From assembly GCF_963678635.1 (NCBI RefSeq), contig NC_087069.1, positions 24,478,303-24,542,302 of the forward strand: 64,000 nt of DNA, read 5' to 3'. The stretch's first letter is position 1, and each line of letters begins with the position of its first letter. Under the pieces are notes generated by a model. The model had not been told where the DNA came from and did no database searches. It worked only from the letters and a program-made list of their open reading frames with translations. Both the position numbers and the translations under genes were made by a program. Of this stretch, positions 46,818-56,599 are shown in pieces. Origin of the DNA: Symsagittifera roscoffensis. Taxonomy: Eukaryota > Xenacoelomorpha > Acoela > Convolutidae.

Positions 46818-49761
46818 AGATAGTCCAGATGATGACGATATCTTCCCCTTCCTCGTAGATGCAACCAATGATAGAGGACAGCATATATTTTGCAAGAATT
46901 TACTCCTAAATTTGTTTGAACCCGGAATCAGCCCATGTAAAACAGAGTTCCCAGATTTAAAAATCAAAAGACAAATTATTGATCACTATCTGAAAGATAT
47001 ATGTAATTTGACACAACACTACGGAATCTACACCATAGAATTCACCTCACCAAACCCGAATCACCGCAAATATGTAATTCAAACAGACGATCTTGATTTA
47101 GAATTTTCAAAAGTATTCTTAGAATATATAAAAAGCATACAATATCATAACTCACAAAGAGCAAACTCCATATTCACTAATGAAGTTTTTGCAATAATAT
47201 ATAGTTATATCTCAATATTAGAAAACGAAATCCCAATCCCAAATGTCTCACCGACAGAGACATCTAAACATATAAGGGTACGACATAAAATCACACTATT
47301 TTCAACTTTCCTACATATAATGAAAGAAAATTTCACTAAAGATGAAGTTTCACAACATACAAAACATGACTTACAAAAAATTTTGGCATGGTTTATAATA
47401 GATTATTTCACACATAATATAGATTTAATTTCACAAGCAAGAAAAAATTTTAGACCTCAAAATTCAAACGATGATACCGCCATCACAGAACAGTCAGACT
47501 ACATTTGGGACCCCGAATGGTCTCATTATGCATTCATAAATTTCCCACAATCAATCTCAAGTCAAGCAATAAGTACAATATCTTATACAAGAGATTATGT
47601 AAGAGTAGTACCATTAACCATTGACGCAACACCATTGAACTACAATACATTTTTACCTGATACGCGAAATAACAGTTTAAATTCGACCGTCATACACAAT
47701 GAAAACCTTAATGGAACTAGGAATCTCACTCAACAAGATATTCAGACACCATCACACTTCATAAATGAAGAAATCGTCCAAACAACAACAACTACACAAC
47801 AAAGTATTTCACCGATACGTCCAAATTTAACAACACCAAGAAATACAAACACTTCACTAGCACATGTAACCCTACAATTAACCGTTAAACCTTCGGTTGC
47901 TCCAAAATATTCACAAATGGATTACCCAACATATAGACCCATGACAATACCGTCAAAAACACGCAGAACGTTCACAAGAAACAATTTTGCGGAACATAAT
48001 TATAATTATACACATTCATCAAAAACAAACTATCCTCCACGAAATAATACTAATAATCAAATCAGATCTCGATATTGGAATAATCCAATGGCAACAACCA
48101 ATTCAGTAAATTTTCAAGCTAATCCACATCCTCCACAGGATCGTAGTGAAAATTACCCATTCTTTCAACAGAATAAAAATAAAAAGCAAGCATCTCATCA
48201 AATGGATTATCTATTCTCTGATGATGATTATTTACAACCAGATATATTTGCACCATATACCCAAGAACATCGCGGACAAGGAGTACAGAAACCATATACA
48301 CATCATAGAATTTTTTCTCCACATCCAACAGATACACAAAATCAACAAACAATACAAATGCAAAACCCAATTAATACACAACCCTTTCAATCAATTCAGC
48401 CACAAAACCCAATGATTACACACTCATATCAACCAACACAAATGCAAAATGAAATACCACTTCCATATTATCTTCAACAACACGAAATAACAAAAAATCA
48501 ACTTTCAAATTTTTCACAAATGCCAAATGCAGCAGAATCATTACAAATGACAATGAATCCATACCTTATGGGTGGATCATCAATAAAATCAAACAAACCA
48601 TTAATGGTATTCACAGGAACAGACCCTGAATATTCTGTAGAAGATTATTTAAATGCAGTAACAGCAAATTTAATTTTAAATATAGGACCTGAACCAATTA
48701 ATACGCCATTACATCAAAACTGGATACATCGACGCACAGCGTTGATACAGACAACCTTAGACGGCGCAGCCCAAAAATGGTTTTCAGTATTGCCTATAGA
48801 AGTAAAATCAAATTGGAAGAGATTTACACAAGAATTTTCAAAAATGTTTGACTCCGAAAGAAACAAACAACAACAAAGAGTTTTATGTAATGAAATTCGC
48901 AGATTACCAAATGAAACCATCAAACAATTAGCTGTACGCATCGAAACACTAGTTCGAAAAGCATATTCATTAAATACACACGATTATAAAAACACAAAAA
49001 TGACAGAAATCTTAATGATGACCTTAACACCTCAATTAAGGAAAATAGCAATAAAAAAGAGAGCATCACATCCCTCCTCAATTCGAGAGCCCGATTTAGA
49101 TTTTCGAAAACTAGAAGACAAGCTAGAGCAAGCGGAAATCACAATGAAACTTGAAGAAACAGAAAATCAGAAATTACAATATGTTAACCGAATCGAAACA
49201 AATACCACAAGTATCAACAATATACAGGAATCAGATACAGACCTTGTTGAAAAAATCACTGAAATACTCAATATTTATGAAAAACACCCAAACTTTAAAG
49301 GCAAACCATCTTTCAAAAAATGGTGTAATTATTGCCGACGATACGGACATAGTATTTCTGAATGTAGACAAAAACAACAAGATAATCAAAACAAACCTCA
49401 AAAATATAAAGAACCAAATAAATCATTCTATCAGTACATGAAGAAAGATCAAAATCTACCGAACAAAAATGTATACAGCAACAACAGTTCAGGAAAACCA
49501 CTTCCGAACAATACCAATTACACGAGAACTCAATCACCATATAACTCAAGTTATAGAGGAAGATCACCAGAACGAAGAAATACACAAAATTCGTCACAAA
49601 ATCATTACAATAGACCAAATAGTCGAAATAACTATTCCAGATCAAATTCAAATACAACACAATTTGTTTCTAGATCTAATTCCCAATCAAGGAATAGATA
49701 CTACCCAAACAATCAGTCACGAAACTCATCATATAAATCGATGTATAAACTATTCCAATAA
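46792..49761 (+). CDS. gag: Gag-like structural polyprotein
   Basis: 989 uninterrupted codons from ATG (AAAAAATGAG). Residues 1-200 are unassigned and charged. Roughly 280-590 are very rich in Asn, Gln, Thr and Pro. About 600-790 resembles the retrotransposon gag (capsid) domain, with WFSVLPIEVKSNWKRFTQEF and following helices. A CCHC knuckle C845-x2-C848-x4-H853-x4-C858 (WCNYCRRYGHSISEC) marks nucleocapsid. The tail is Arg/Ser/Asn-rich. It acts in particle assembly and RNA binding. The ORF ends at 49761 because of a frameshift in the repetitive tail. The same kind of sequence continues in the next frame. Confidence 0.85.
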   Translation: MSQTHTPSEDSPDDDDIFPFLVDATNDRGQHIFCKNLLLNLFEPGISPCKTEFPDLKIKRQIIDHYLKDICNLTQHYGIYTIEFTSPNPNHRKYVIQTDDLDLEFSKVFLEYIKSIQYHNSQRANSIFTNEVFAIIYSYISILENEIPIPNVSPTETSKHIRVRHKITLFSTFLHIMKENFTKDEVSQHTKHDLQKILAWFIIDYFTHNIDLISQARKNFRPQNSNDDTAITEQSDYIWDPEWSHYAFINFPQSISSQAISTISYTRDYVRVVPLTIDATPLNYNTFLPDTRNNSLNSTVIHNENLNGTRNLTQQDIQTPSHFINEEIVQTTTTTQQSISPIRPNLTTPRNTNTSLAHVTLQLTVKPSVAPKYSQMDYPTYRPMTIPSKTRRTFTRNNFAEHNYNYTHSSKTNYPPRNNTNNQIRSRYWNNPMATTNSVNFQANPHPPQDRSENYPFFQQNKNKKQASHQMDYLFSDDDYLQPDIFAPYTQEHRGQGVQKPYTHHRIFSPHPTDTQNQQTIQMQNPINTQPFQSIQPQNPMITHSYQPTQMQNEIPLPYYLQQHEITKNQLSNFSQMPNAAESLQMTMNPYLMGGSSIKSNKPLMVFTGTDPEYSVEDYLNAVTANLILNIGPEPINTPLHQNWIHRRTALIQTTLDGAAQKWFSVLPIEVKSNWKRFTQEFSKMFDSERNKQQQRVLCNEIRRLPNETIKQLAVRIETLVRKAYSLNTHDYKNTKMTEILMMTLTPQLRKIAIKKRASHPSSIREPDLDFRKLEDKLEQAEITMKLEETENQKLQYVNRIETNTTSINNIQESDTDLVEKITEILNIYEKHPNFKGKPSFKKWCNYCRRYGHSISECRQKQQDNQNKPQKYKEPNKSFYQYMKKDQNLPNKNVYSNNSSGKPLPNNTNYTRTQSPYNSSYRGRSPERRNTQNSSQNHYNRPNSRNNYSRSNSNTTQFVSRSNSQSRNRYYPNNQSRNSSYKSMYKLFQ

Positions 49762-50424
49762 TCGAAATAGAAGTTATTCAAACAATCGAAATCAGAATTA
49801 CCCGAACAATCGATCAAGGAATAACTCATATAACAGATCAAACTATCACAGATCAAACAATAATCATCGAAATAGATCACGAAACAATTCACAAAATCGA
49901 CATTCAGACAAAATCGTTATAGAAATTATTCCCAATCACCACACAGAAATAATAATCATTATAACAATTCCAACAATCGCCACAGAAGTAGTACACCTAA
50001 ACATCAAAGACATATAAACCAAGTACAATCAAATCCAGAAACAACATCAGACCCCCCAGGTATTGATGACACAGTAAATGACGAACTACAACTAAATCAA
50101 ATAAACTATGGATCATCAGATTCAGAAAGTGAAACAGAAAACACTACCTCCATCAATATGATAACAGTCGAAAATGACTACGAACCTATTATATATGAAC
50201 AACCTTTTTCATCACATATATATGAAAACCAATTAGAACTTCTTCACAATTATTATATTGAACCCATCCATTCCACACAAACAACACAAGAAACTAGCGA
50301 AATCAACACTACAAATAAATCCAATGAAAATGACAAAACAAAATGCTTGAATACAAATCACATCTATCAAAATATACAAAAGAACAACCTAAAGAAAAAA
50401 TTTGGACAATACCATTTCTTTTAG
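49742..50424 (+). pseudogene. gag: Continuation of gag after two compensating frameshifts
   Basis: From about 49742 to 49910 the RS/SN-rich coding (NNRNRSYSNNRNQNYPNN) moves to the next frame. It then returns to the gag frame (SPHRNNNHYNNSNNRHR...), followed by an acidic stretch (SSDSESETENTTS) and ends at TAG 50422-50424, overlapping pol by 82 bases. So the ancestral gag was about 1,210 residues. Small indels in the repeat explain the shifts. Confidence 0.7.
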
Positions 50425-52334
50425 AAAGTCCAAGAAACAAAGAATTTCAACCACCAGATCTTGAAATTGATTTTCTAATTGATTCAGGAGCAGAATCAAA
50501 CATAATAAACATTCCCACATGGAATGAGATAAAAACATTACATCCAAAATTAACACCTCTTGAAACCTCCAGTAAACTAGCAACAGCACAAGGATCAACA
50601 TTGGTAAACTATGGAAAAATTCAATTATTTTTTCTCCCCACAAGAACAATGGAGCAGAATAAAATTTTAAATAAACCATTTAAACAAATATTTCATATCA
50701 CTGATATTAAACACAATATCATTGGAATACCATTTATCTCTAAATTTATACCAACAATCAACATCTTAAATAGCAAAATACTAATCAAAGATAAATACAC
50801 AAAAACAAAAGACACATCACTAACATTTTTTCAAAGATTAAATAAACAACCACCATTCTTTTCAAAATTTTATCCAATATATAACCAACAAAGAAAACAC
50901 CTGAAACCACTATCAGGAAACATATATAATTTTTCAATAAAACAAGTTCACCAATATGATAAAAAACAAAATAAACAACAACTCTATATGTCAGACTTTG
51001 AATTCAAACCTATCCATAAATTTTTCAAAATCACAATCTCATCCATAAAATATTTGAAAAACTCGAATTCAGATATTATTTCGTTACATGTATACAACAA
51101 TACACCCTATCAAGTAACATTACCTTTAGGACTTTTAGGCTATTGCGAAACCAGCGCTACGATATCACCAATACACGAAAAAGAATATCGCGTAAATAAT
51201 ATACTCCAATTATTAGATATTTGTCAATCCACAATTCTTAATGAAGAATTATCCATAAATAATATAATAAGTAATGAGAAAAGAAATACAGATTATTTCA
51301 CAAAAAACCCATATTTCAAACCTACATTCAACATAAATAACTACACAGAGAATCAACAGAAATTTTTAACAATGTTTAACTTCCAACATTCACAAATAAC
51401 ACAAGACGAATTTGATAAGTTAGCCAAACAGCTAATAAAATATTCATCAGTCTATGCAACATCAAAATTTGATGTTGGCAAAATCAGTTCATCACTACAT
51501 CTCCCATTAAAACCTGACGCAGTTTTCAAAAAACAAAGAGCAAGTAAAGTACCAATTCATTTACACGATAAAGTGAACAGATTACTTGACATTTTAGAAC
51601 AATACAAAATTATATCACGGGTAAACAAAGAAGAACAACCAAAAGATAACACATTTATCAACCCTGTTATCATCCTAGCAAAAGGAGAATCGTTAAAAAT
51701 AGTTCTAGACGCTAGATACCTTAATTCACTAATAGACGAATCAAAATGCAATTGGCCTATTGAACCAATACAAGTTATTTTAACAAAAATAAACGGAAAA
51801 TACTTTACAACCGCAGATATGAATAGTGCATATATTCAAATGCCACTAGATGAACAATCACGACGCTTAACACAATTTGTTATTGGAAATCAGCAATATG
51901 AATTCAACCGCCTATTCTATGGAATATCCATAGGACCAGCAGCATTTTCAGCTTTTATGAGCAAAATTTTTAGACCACTAATACTCAAGAAAAACGCAAT
52001 CACTTATTTAGACGATGCTTTTATGCAATCACAGACAAAAGAAGAAATGTTCAAAGTTTTAGAACACTATCACAAAATATTTCAGAACGAAAATCTGAAG
52101 GCCGCCCCCGATAAATCACACTTCTTTTTAACACTAGTTAAATTCTTAGGACATAATATAGAAAGAAAAACAATCACTCCATTAAAATCACGCATTGATG
52201 CTATTCAGAAGCTCCAACCACCAACAAACAAAAAGAAAATCCAAGAATTCCTTGGAATGTTAAACTTTTTAAGCAAATATGTCTATAAAATGCAATTATA
52301 CCTAAGACCTTTTTATAATATACTTAGACAATAA
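50343..52334 (+). CDS. pol: Pol N-terminal part: aspartic protease and reverse transcriptase
   Basis: The frame is offset by -1 from gag and overlaps its end. The protease active site is IDSGAESN (Asp at residue 47, 50481). A long linker follows. RT covers about residues 385-660, with motif A TTADMNSAYIQM (Asp492), the FYGISIGPAAF motif and catalytic YLDD (555-558, 52005-52016). The order and motifs are gypsy-like. RT copies the genomic RNA into cDNA in the particle. An in-frame TAA at 52332-52334 cuts the frame between RT connection and RNase H. RNase H follows in the same frame, so this copy is defective or would need readthrough. Confidence 0.9.
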   Translation: MLEYKSHLSKYTKEQPKEKIWTIPFLLESPRNKEFQPPDLEIDFLIDSGAESNIINIPTWNEIKTLHPKLTPLETSSKLATAQGSTLVNYGKIQLFFLPTRTMEQNKILNKPFKQIFHITDIKHNIIGIPFISKFIPTINILNSKILIKDKYTKTKDTSLTFFQRLNKQPPFFSKFYPIYNQQRKHLKPLSGNIYNFSIKQVHQYDKKQNKQQLYMSDFEFKPIHKFFKITISSIKYLKNSNSDIISLHVYNNTPYQVTLPLGLLGYCETSATISPIHEKEYRVNNILQLLDICQSTILNEELSINNIISNEKRNTDYFTKNPYFKPTFNINNYTENQQKFLTMFNFQHSQITQDEFDKLAKQLIKYSSVYATSKFDVGKISSSLHLPLKPDAVFKKQRASKVPIHLHDKVNRLLDILEQYKIISRVNKEEQPKDNTFINPVIILAKGESLKIVLDARYLNSLIDESKCNWPIEPIQVILTKINGKYFTTADMNSAYIQMPLDEQSRRLTQFVIGNQQYEFNRLFYGISIGPAAFSAFMSKIFRPLILKKNAITYLDDAFMQSQTKEEMFKVLEHYHKIFQNENLKAAPDKSHFFLTLVKFLGHNIERKTITPLKSRIDAIQKLQPPTNKKKIQEFLGMLNFLSKYVYKMQLYLRPFYNILRQ

Positions 52335-53729
52335 AATAATTTTGAATGGAACACAGAACATCAAACACGATTTGAAGAAATTAAAAAACTCTTAACTGAA
52401 CAAATTTCGAATACAATTCCAGATCCAAATCAACCATTCTATGCAATGTGCGATGCTTCGAATTTTGGCATCGGCGCAGCATTATTACAATCACACAATG
52501 GTACAAACAAAATGAACCTTATATCAGCAAATTCTCGATTATTCACTCAAGCAGAGCTACGACTCTCAACTTTAATGAGAGAATGTACAGCTATAATTTA
52601 TACACTTACAGAATATGAATTTCTGATACTTGGATCAAAACATCCAACAGTTCTGTTCACAGATCACAAACCAATCATTTTTCTCTTTACACAAAAGTCA
52701 AACCCAAATCACTGAGTTTATAGATTTCAATTAATTCTAATGAAATTTCCAAACTTACATATAGTTTGGACAGCAGGAAAGAATCTTGCATTACCAGATA
52801 CATTAAGTCGAAATACACCACCTGAAGTACTTACACGTAAAACTACAGTTGAAATACCCAAAAATATAAAATTCTACCTTGCAGAAAATGAAACATCACC
52901 CCGACTAGAATGCAAATATGCAGTAAAAACTGACGTTGAACAATCACAGATAAATAATCTACAACACTTTACACTTTATTTAGATTGTCAAAATAACCAC
53001 TACGAAGTTGATCTACTTGGAACATCAACTTTTAAACCAATTCCATATTCACAATGGATAAAAAATAACATCCAACAAAAAAGAGTAAAACAATACCCAC
53101 ATAAAAAAGACCTTTTTCCATTAATTGAAAAAGAAAATCTAACTGATCAAATAAATTTATCAGGACCACAAACAAACGATTCCAAATACACAATAAATCA
53201 AGTTTTTGACCTCCATGACCCACTTGATACAATTCCTTTATCTAAATTAGAAATTGAAAACATTTTTCTCCCCCCAACAGACAAAATTACAATTAATACT
53301 TTGAAACAATATCAAAATCTTGACCCAGTAATTAGACAACTAAAATCATGGCACAAATATAAAACTAAACCCGTCAAGGCAGATACAACTATTTTAGGAA
53401 ATAAAACACTCCTCCGATTTTTTCGAAAATTTATTAATACAACAATTAATGAAAACACAGACCTTCTAGAATACCAATTAAATGAATCTACAGTTCCCTG
53501 TCTCCCTCTAAGTATGATTCTTATAGCTTTTAATATTTCACATACACAAAACATTAAAGGACACTCTGGATCATAGAAAACATATTCAAATTTCATACAA
53601 AACTTTTATTTTCCAAATGCACCAATTTGGATAAAAGTACTATGCAATGATTGTATAGTATGTCAGCTAAATAAACCTTACCCAAATCAAAAACAAATAG
53701 CACAAAAACAAGATTTTAAAGGACAAAGT
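52335..53729 (+). pseudogene. pol: Pol middle part: RNase H and integrase zinc finger, with stops
   Basis: Same frame as RT. RNase H shows CDASNFGIGAALLQSH (Asp), LMRECTAIIYTL (Glu) and LFTDHKPIIFLF (Asp), then the tail region VWTAGKNLALPDTLSRN. In-frame TGA at 52713-52715 (a CGA codon in the second copy) and TAG at 53574-53576 interrupt it. The integrase HHCC finger spans the TAG: HTQNIKGHSGS before it and CNDCIVCQLNK after it. Confidence 0.85.
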
Positions 53730-55037
53730 TTGTACTTTAACCACCGTATTTCATTTGATACAAAAGGACCAATTTCACCCTCATCCGAAGGAAACTCCTA
53801 CATTATGGTAATTGTTGACGCATTTACACATTATGTAGCACTTAACCCAGTACCACATTGTAACGCTTATTATGCTTACACAACACTTTATGAACACTGG
53901 ATAGCTAAATTCGGACTACCAGAAATTTTAGTTACAGACAACGGTACAGAATTCATAAATAATGAAATCATCACACTATGTCATTTATATAACATCAAAC
54001 ACAAACCACGTACATCTCATGCACCTTGGACAAACGGCTTAGTCGAAGGTATGAACCGTTCACTACAAGAATATCTTAGATGTATCATCAACGGAAATGA
54101 TACAAAATATACCGAATGGTCAGCAGATGTAAAACTATTTCCCTTAGCATATAATTCACAAATCACGACAACTCTAGGAATGTCACCATATGAAATCGTT
54201 TTTAATCAAAAGCCACGCAAACCGATTATGTTTACAGCAAACTCTCATAAAAATGCACAAAGTTATTGTCAACCGAATAAAGACTCAATTTGTTATAACC
54301 TACCTCTACACACACACGATGAAGATCATTTTCATCACCCACAAATTCTTAAATTAGCCTCCGGTACACACACCGAATGGATTTTAAACAGAGATAAAAA
54401 ACACAATGAAATTTACCAAAAAGTAACAAAAAAGTTGTTACAAAGGCAAAAGATTAATGAACAAATAAATTCACGCTTTACACCAGCCTCAGATTTAAAA
54501 ATTGGAACATTTGTTTTAATACCCAATTTTAACACTCAAAAAGGAATTTCTAAAAAAATACAACCCCTTCGTAAAGGACCATACCAAATAATTGCCAAAC
54601 CCACTGACGTCACATATAAAATCACCGACTCAGAACAAAAAGAAATTGTTCAACATCGAAACAACCTATTACCTTATTACCCAAAAGAATACGCACTACG
54701 CGAACTAACTCAATTATATTCTTTCACAGGTTTAAAAGTTATTCAAAATAACCCACAAACGGAAAATAAACCAAAAGAACAACATGACATTCACCTCGAA
54801 AACCAAAATGAAAAATCAACTACAACGAAAAACAATACAAAAAAGCTAGATCAAAATATACCTCAAAAAGAAAGAAAAAATAGAAAAATGATTGAAAAAA
54901 TAATACCCCAAGAACAAATCGACAAATCAGAACATAGAGAGTCATCACGACTTAGAAATCAACCACGTAAAAACTATAAAACATTCATCCCACAATCTAA
55001 AATATTAAAGAAAGTCGAATTTCAAAAACAGCTTTAA
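53730..55037 (+). CDS. pol: Pol C-terminal part: integrase catalytic core and GPY/F domain
   Basis: Catalytic triad D (SFDTKG, 53757), D (VTDNGTEF, 53937) and E (GLVEGMNR, 54045) with 35 residues between the last two: a classical D,D-35-E core. The C-terminal module has the GPY/F motif (LRKGPYQIIAKP), followed by a long Lys/Asn/Gln-rich tail to TAA 55035-55037. It inserts the cDNA into host DNA. It has no start of its own in the ancestral element; it is the last part of the pol frame. Confidence 0.9.
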   Translation: MYFNHRISFDTKGPISPSSEGNSYIMVIVDAFTHYVALNPVPHCNAYYAYTTLYEHWIAKFGLPEILVTDNGTEFINNEIITLCHLYNIKHKPRTSHAPWTNGLVEGMNRSLQEYLRCIINGNDTKYTEWSADVKLFPLAYNSQITTTLGMSPYEIVFNQKPRKPIMFTANSHKNAQSYCQPNKDSICYNLPLHTHDEDHFHHPQILKLASGTHTEWILNRDKKHNEIYQKVTKKLLQRQKINEQINSRFTPASDLKIGTFVLIPNFNTQKGISKKIQPLRKGPYQIIAKPTDVTYKITDSEQKEIVQHRNNLLPYYPKEYALRELTQLYSFTGLKVIQNNPQTENKPKEQHDIHLENQNEKSTTTKNNTKKLDQNIPQKERKNRKMIEKIIPQEQIDKSEHRESSRLRNQPRKNYKTFIPQSKILKKVEFQKQL

Positions 55038-55630
55038 TTTTATATTTGATAATCTTTGCACCTCTGAAATATTTTGAACTTTCATTTTTCAAAATAACAT
55101 GCTGACAAACACGCAGCGACTCTAGTTCATAATTAGCCAATAGGATTCATCCAATCCGTCACCTTCTCTAACTCTAGCACAAATCAACTAGACGAACGAT
55201 ATTGAACTCCAGGCATATCTATAACTATAACTTTGCGACCTCCAGGTCAAAAATAAGCAAACCATTCCAACTTGACAACTAAAATAAATATCACCATAAT
55301 ATCATAACCCTCCCTTATCTAATAAACCAAAGATCAACAATATTTCCCCAACTCAGACCTCAAATACCCCCCAAACAAATATGTTAAATTAGCCCAAAGT
55401 AAAAGAACGACTATTTTAATTAGCCTAAAGTATCAAAAACTCAAAAATACCCCAGATCACTTGACAAATATAAATAAAGAAAAAGAAGACCTCCCGATCA
55501 CCATAAAATTTGCCCCCAACAATTTTTCACAAAACTCAACCCACTTGTCAAAAAACCAATAAATAATTCGACCACACTTGAAAATTGCCTCAAACAACAA
55601 AAAATATTCGATTGAGAAGCCATTTCTTAA
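55038..55630 (+). other. Post-pol non-coding segment, copy 1
   Basis: About 590 bases, C- and A-rich, without a frame of note. Repeated almost exactly at 60007-60599, and its first 136 bases at 59274-59410. It may hold the splice acceptor or leader for the downstream genes; none is proven. Confidence 0.7.
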
Positions 55631-56599
55631 ATGCTCTTCTCTCGACCAGTTACCATAATTCTAAACATTCTCGCAAACTTTTTCACAATATTTAACTTTT
55701 TCATCATATTTCTTTTTGATACCTTTGAATCTTTTATAATAATCTTAATCATTTCATCACTACATCTCCCGTTAAAACCAGACGCAGTTTTCAAAAAACA
55801 GAGAGCAAGTAAAGTACCAATTCACTTACATGATAAAGTAAACAGATTACTCGACATTTTAGAACAATACAACATTATATCACCAGTAAACAAAGAAGAA
55901 CAACCAAAAGGCAACACATTTATCAACCCTGTTATCATTCTAGCTAAAGGAGAATCATTAAAAATAGTTCTAGACGCTAGATACCTTAATTCACTAATAG
56001 ACGAATCAAAATGCAATTGGCCTATTGAACCAATACAAGTTATTTTAACAAAAATAAACGGAAAATACTTTACAACCGCAGATATGAATAGTGCATATAT
56101 TCAAATGCCACTAGATGAACAATCACGACGCTTAACACAATTTGTTATTGGAAATCAGCAATATGAATTCAACCGCCTATTCTATGGAATATCCATAGGA
56201 CCAGCAGCATTTTCAGCTTTTATGAGCAAAATTTTTAGACCACTAATACTCAAGAAAAACGCAATCACTTATTTAGACGATGCTTTTATGCAATCACAGA
56301 CAAAAGAAGAAATGTTCAAAGTTTTAGAACACTATCACAAAATATTTCAGAACGAAAATCTGAAGGCCGCCCCCGATAAATCACACTTCTTTTTAACACT
56401 AGTTAAATTCTTAGGACATAATATAGAAAGAAAAACAATCACTCCATTAAAATCACGCATTGATGCTATTCAGAAGCTCCAACCACCAACAAACAAAAAG
56501 AAAATCCAAGAATTCCTTGGAATGTTAAACTTTTTAAGCAAATATGTCTATAAAATGCAATTATACCTAAGACCTTTTTATAATATACTTAGACAATAA
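55631..56599 (+). pseudogene. pol: Fusion of the first membrane ORF start with a second RT copy
   Basis: The first 41 codons equal the start of the membrane ORF at 60600 (MLFSRPVTIILNILANFF). At about 55752 the sequence jumps into RT at a point equivalent to 51488 and stays in frame through YLDD to the same TAA (56597-56599). It is a rearrangement product, not a designed gene. The joint carries only one to three bases of microhomology (ATCATT/TCATCAC). Confidence 0.85.

Noticed and set aside
48119..48415. Overlapping frames on both strands inside gag
   Set aside because: Shadow frames in Asn/Gln-rich repetitive coding sequence. The 989-codon gag frame explains the region.
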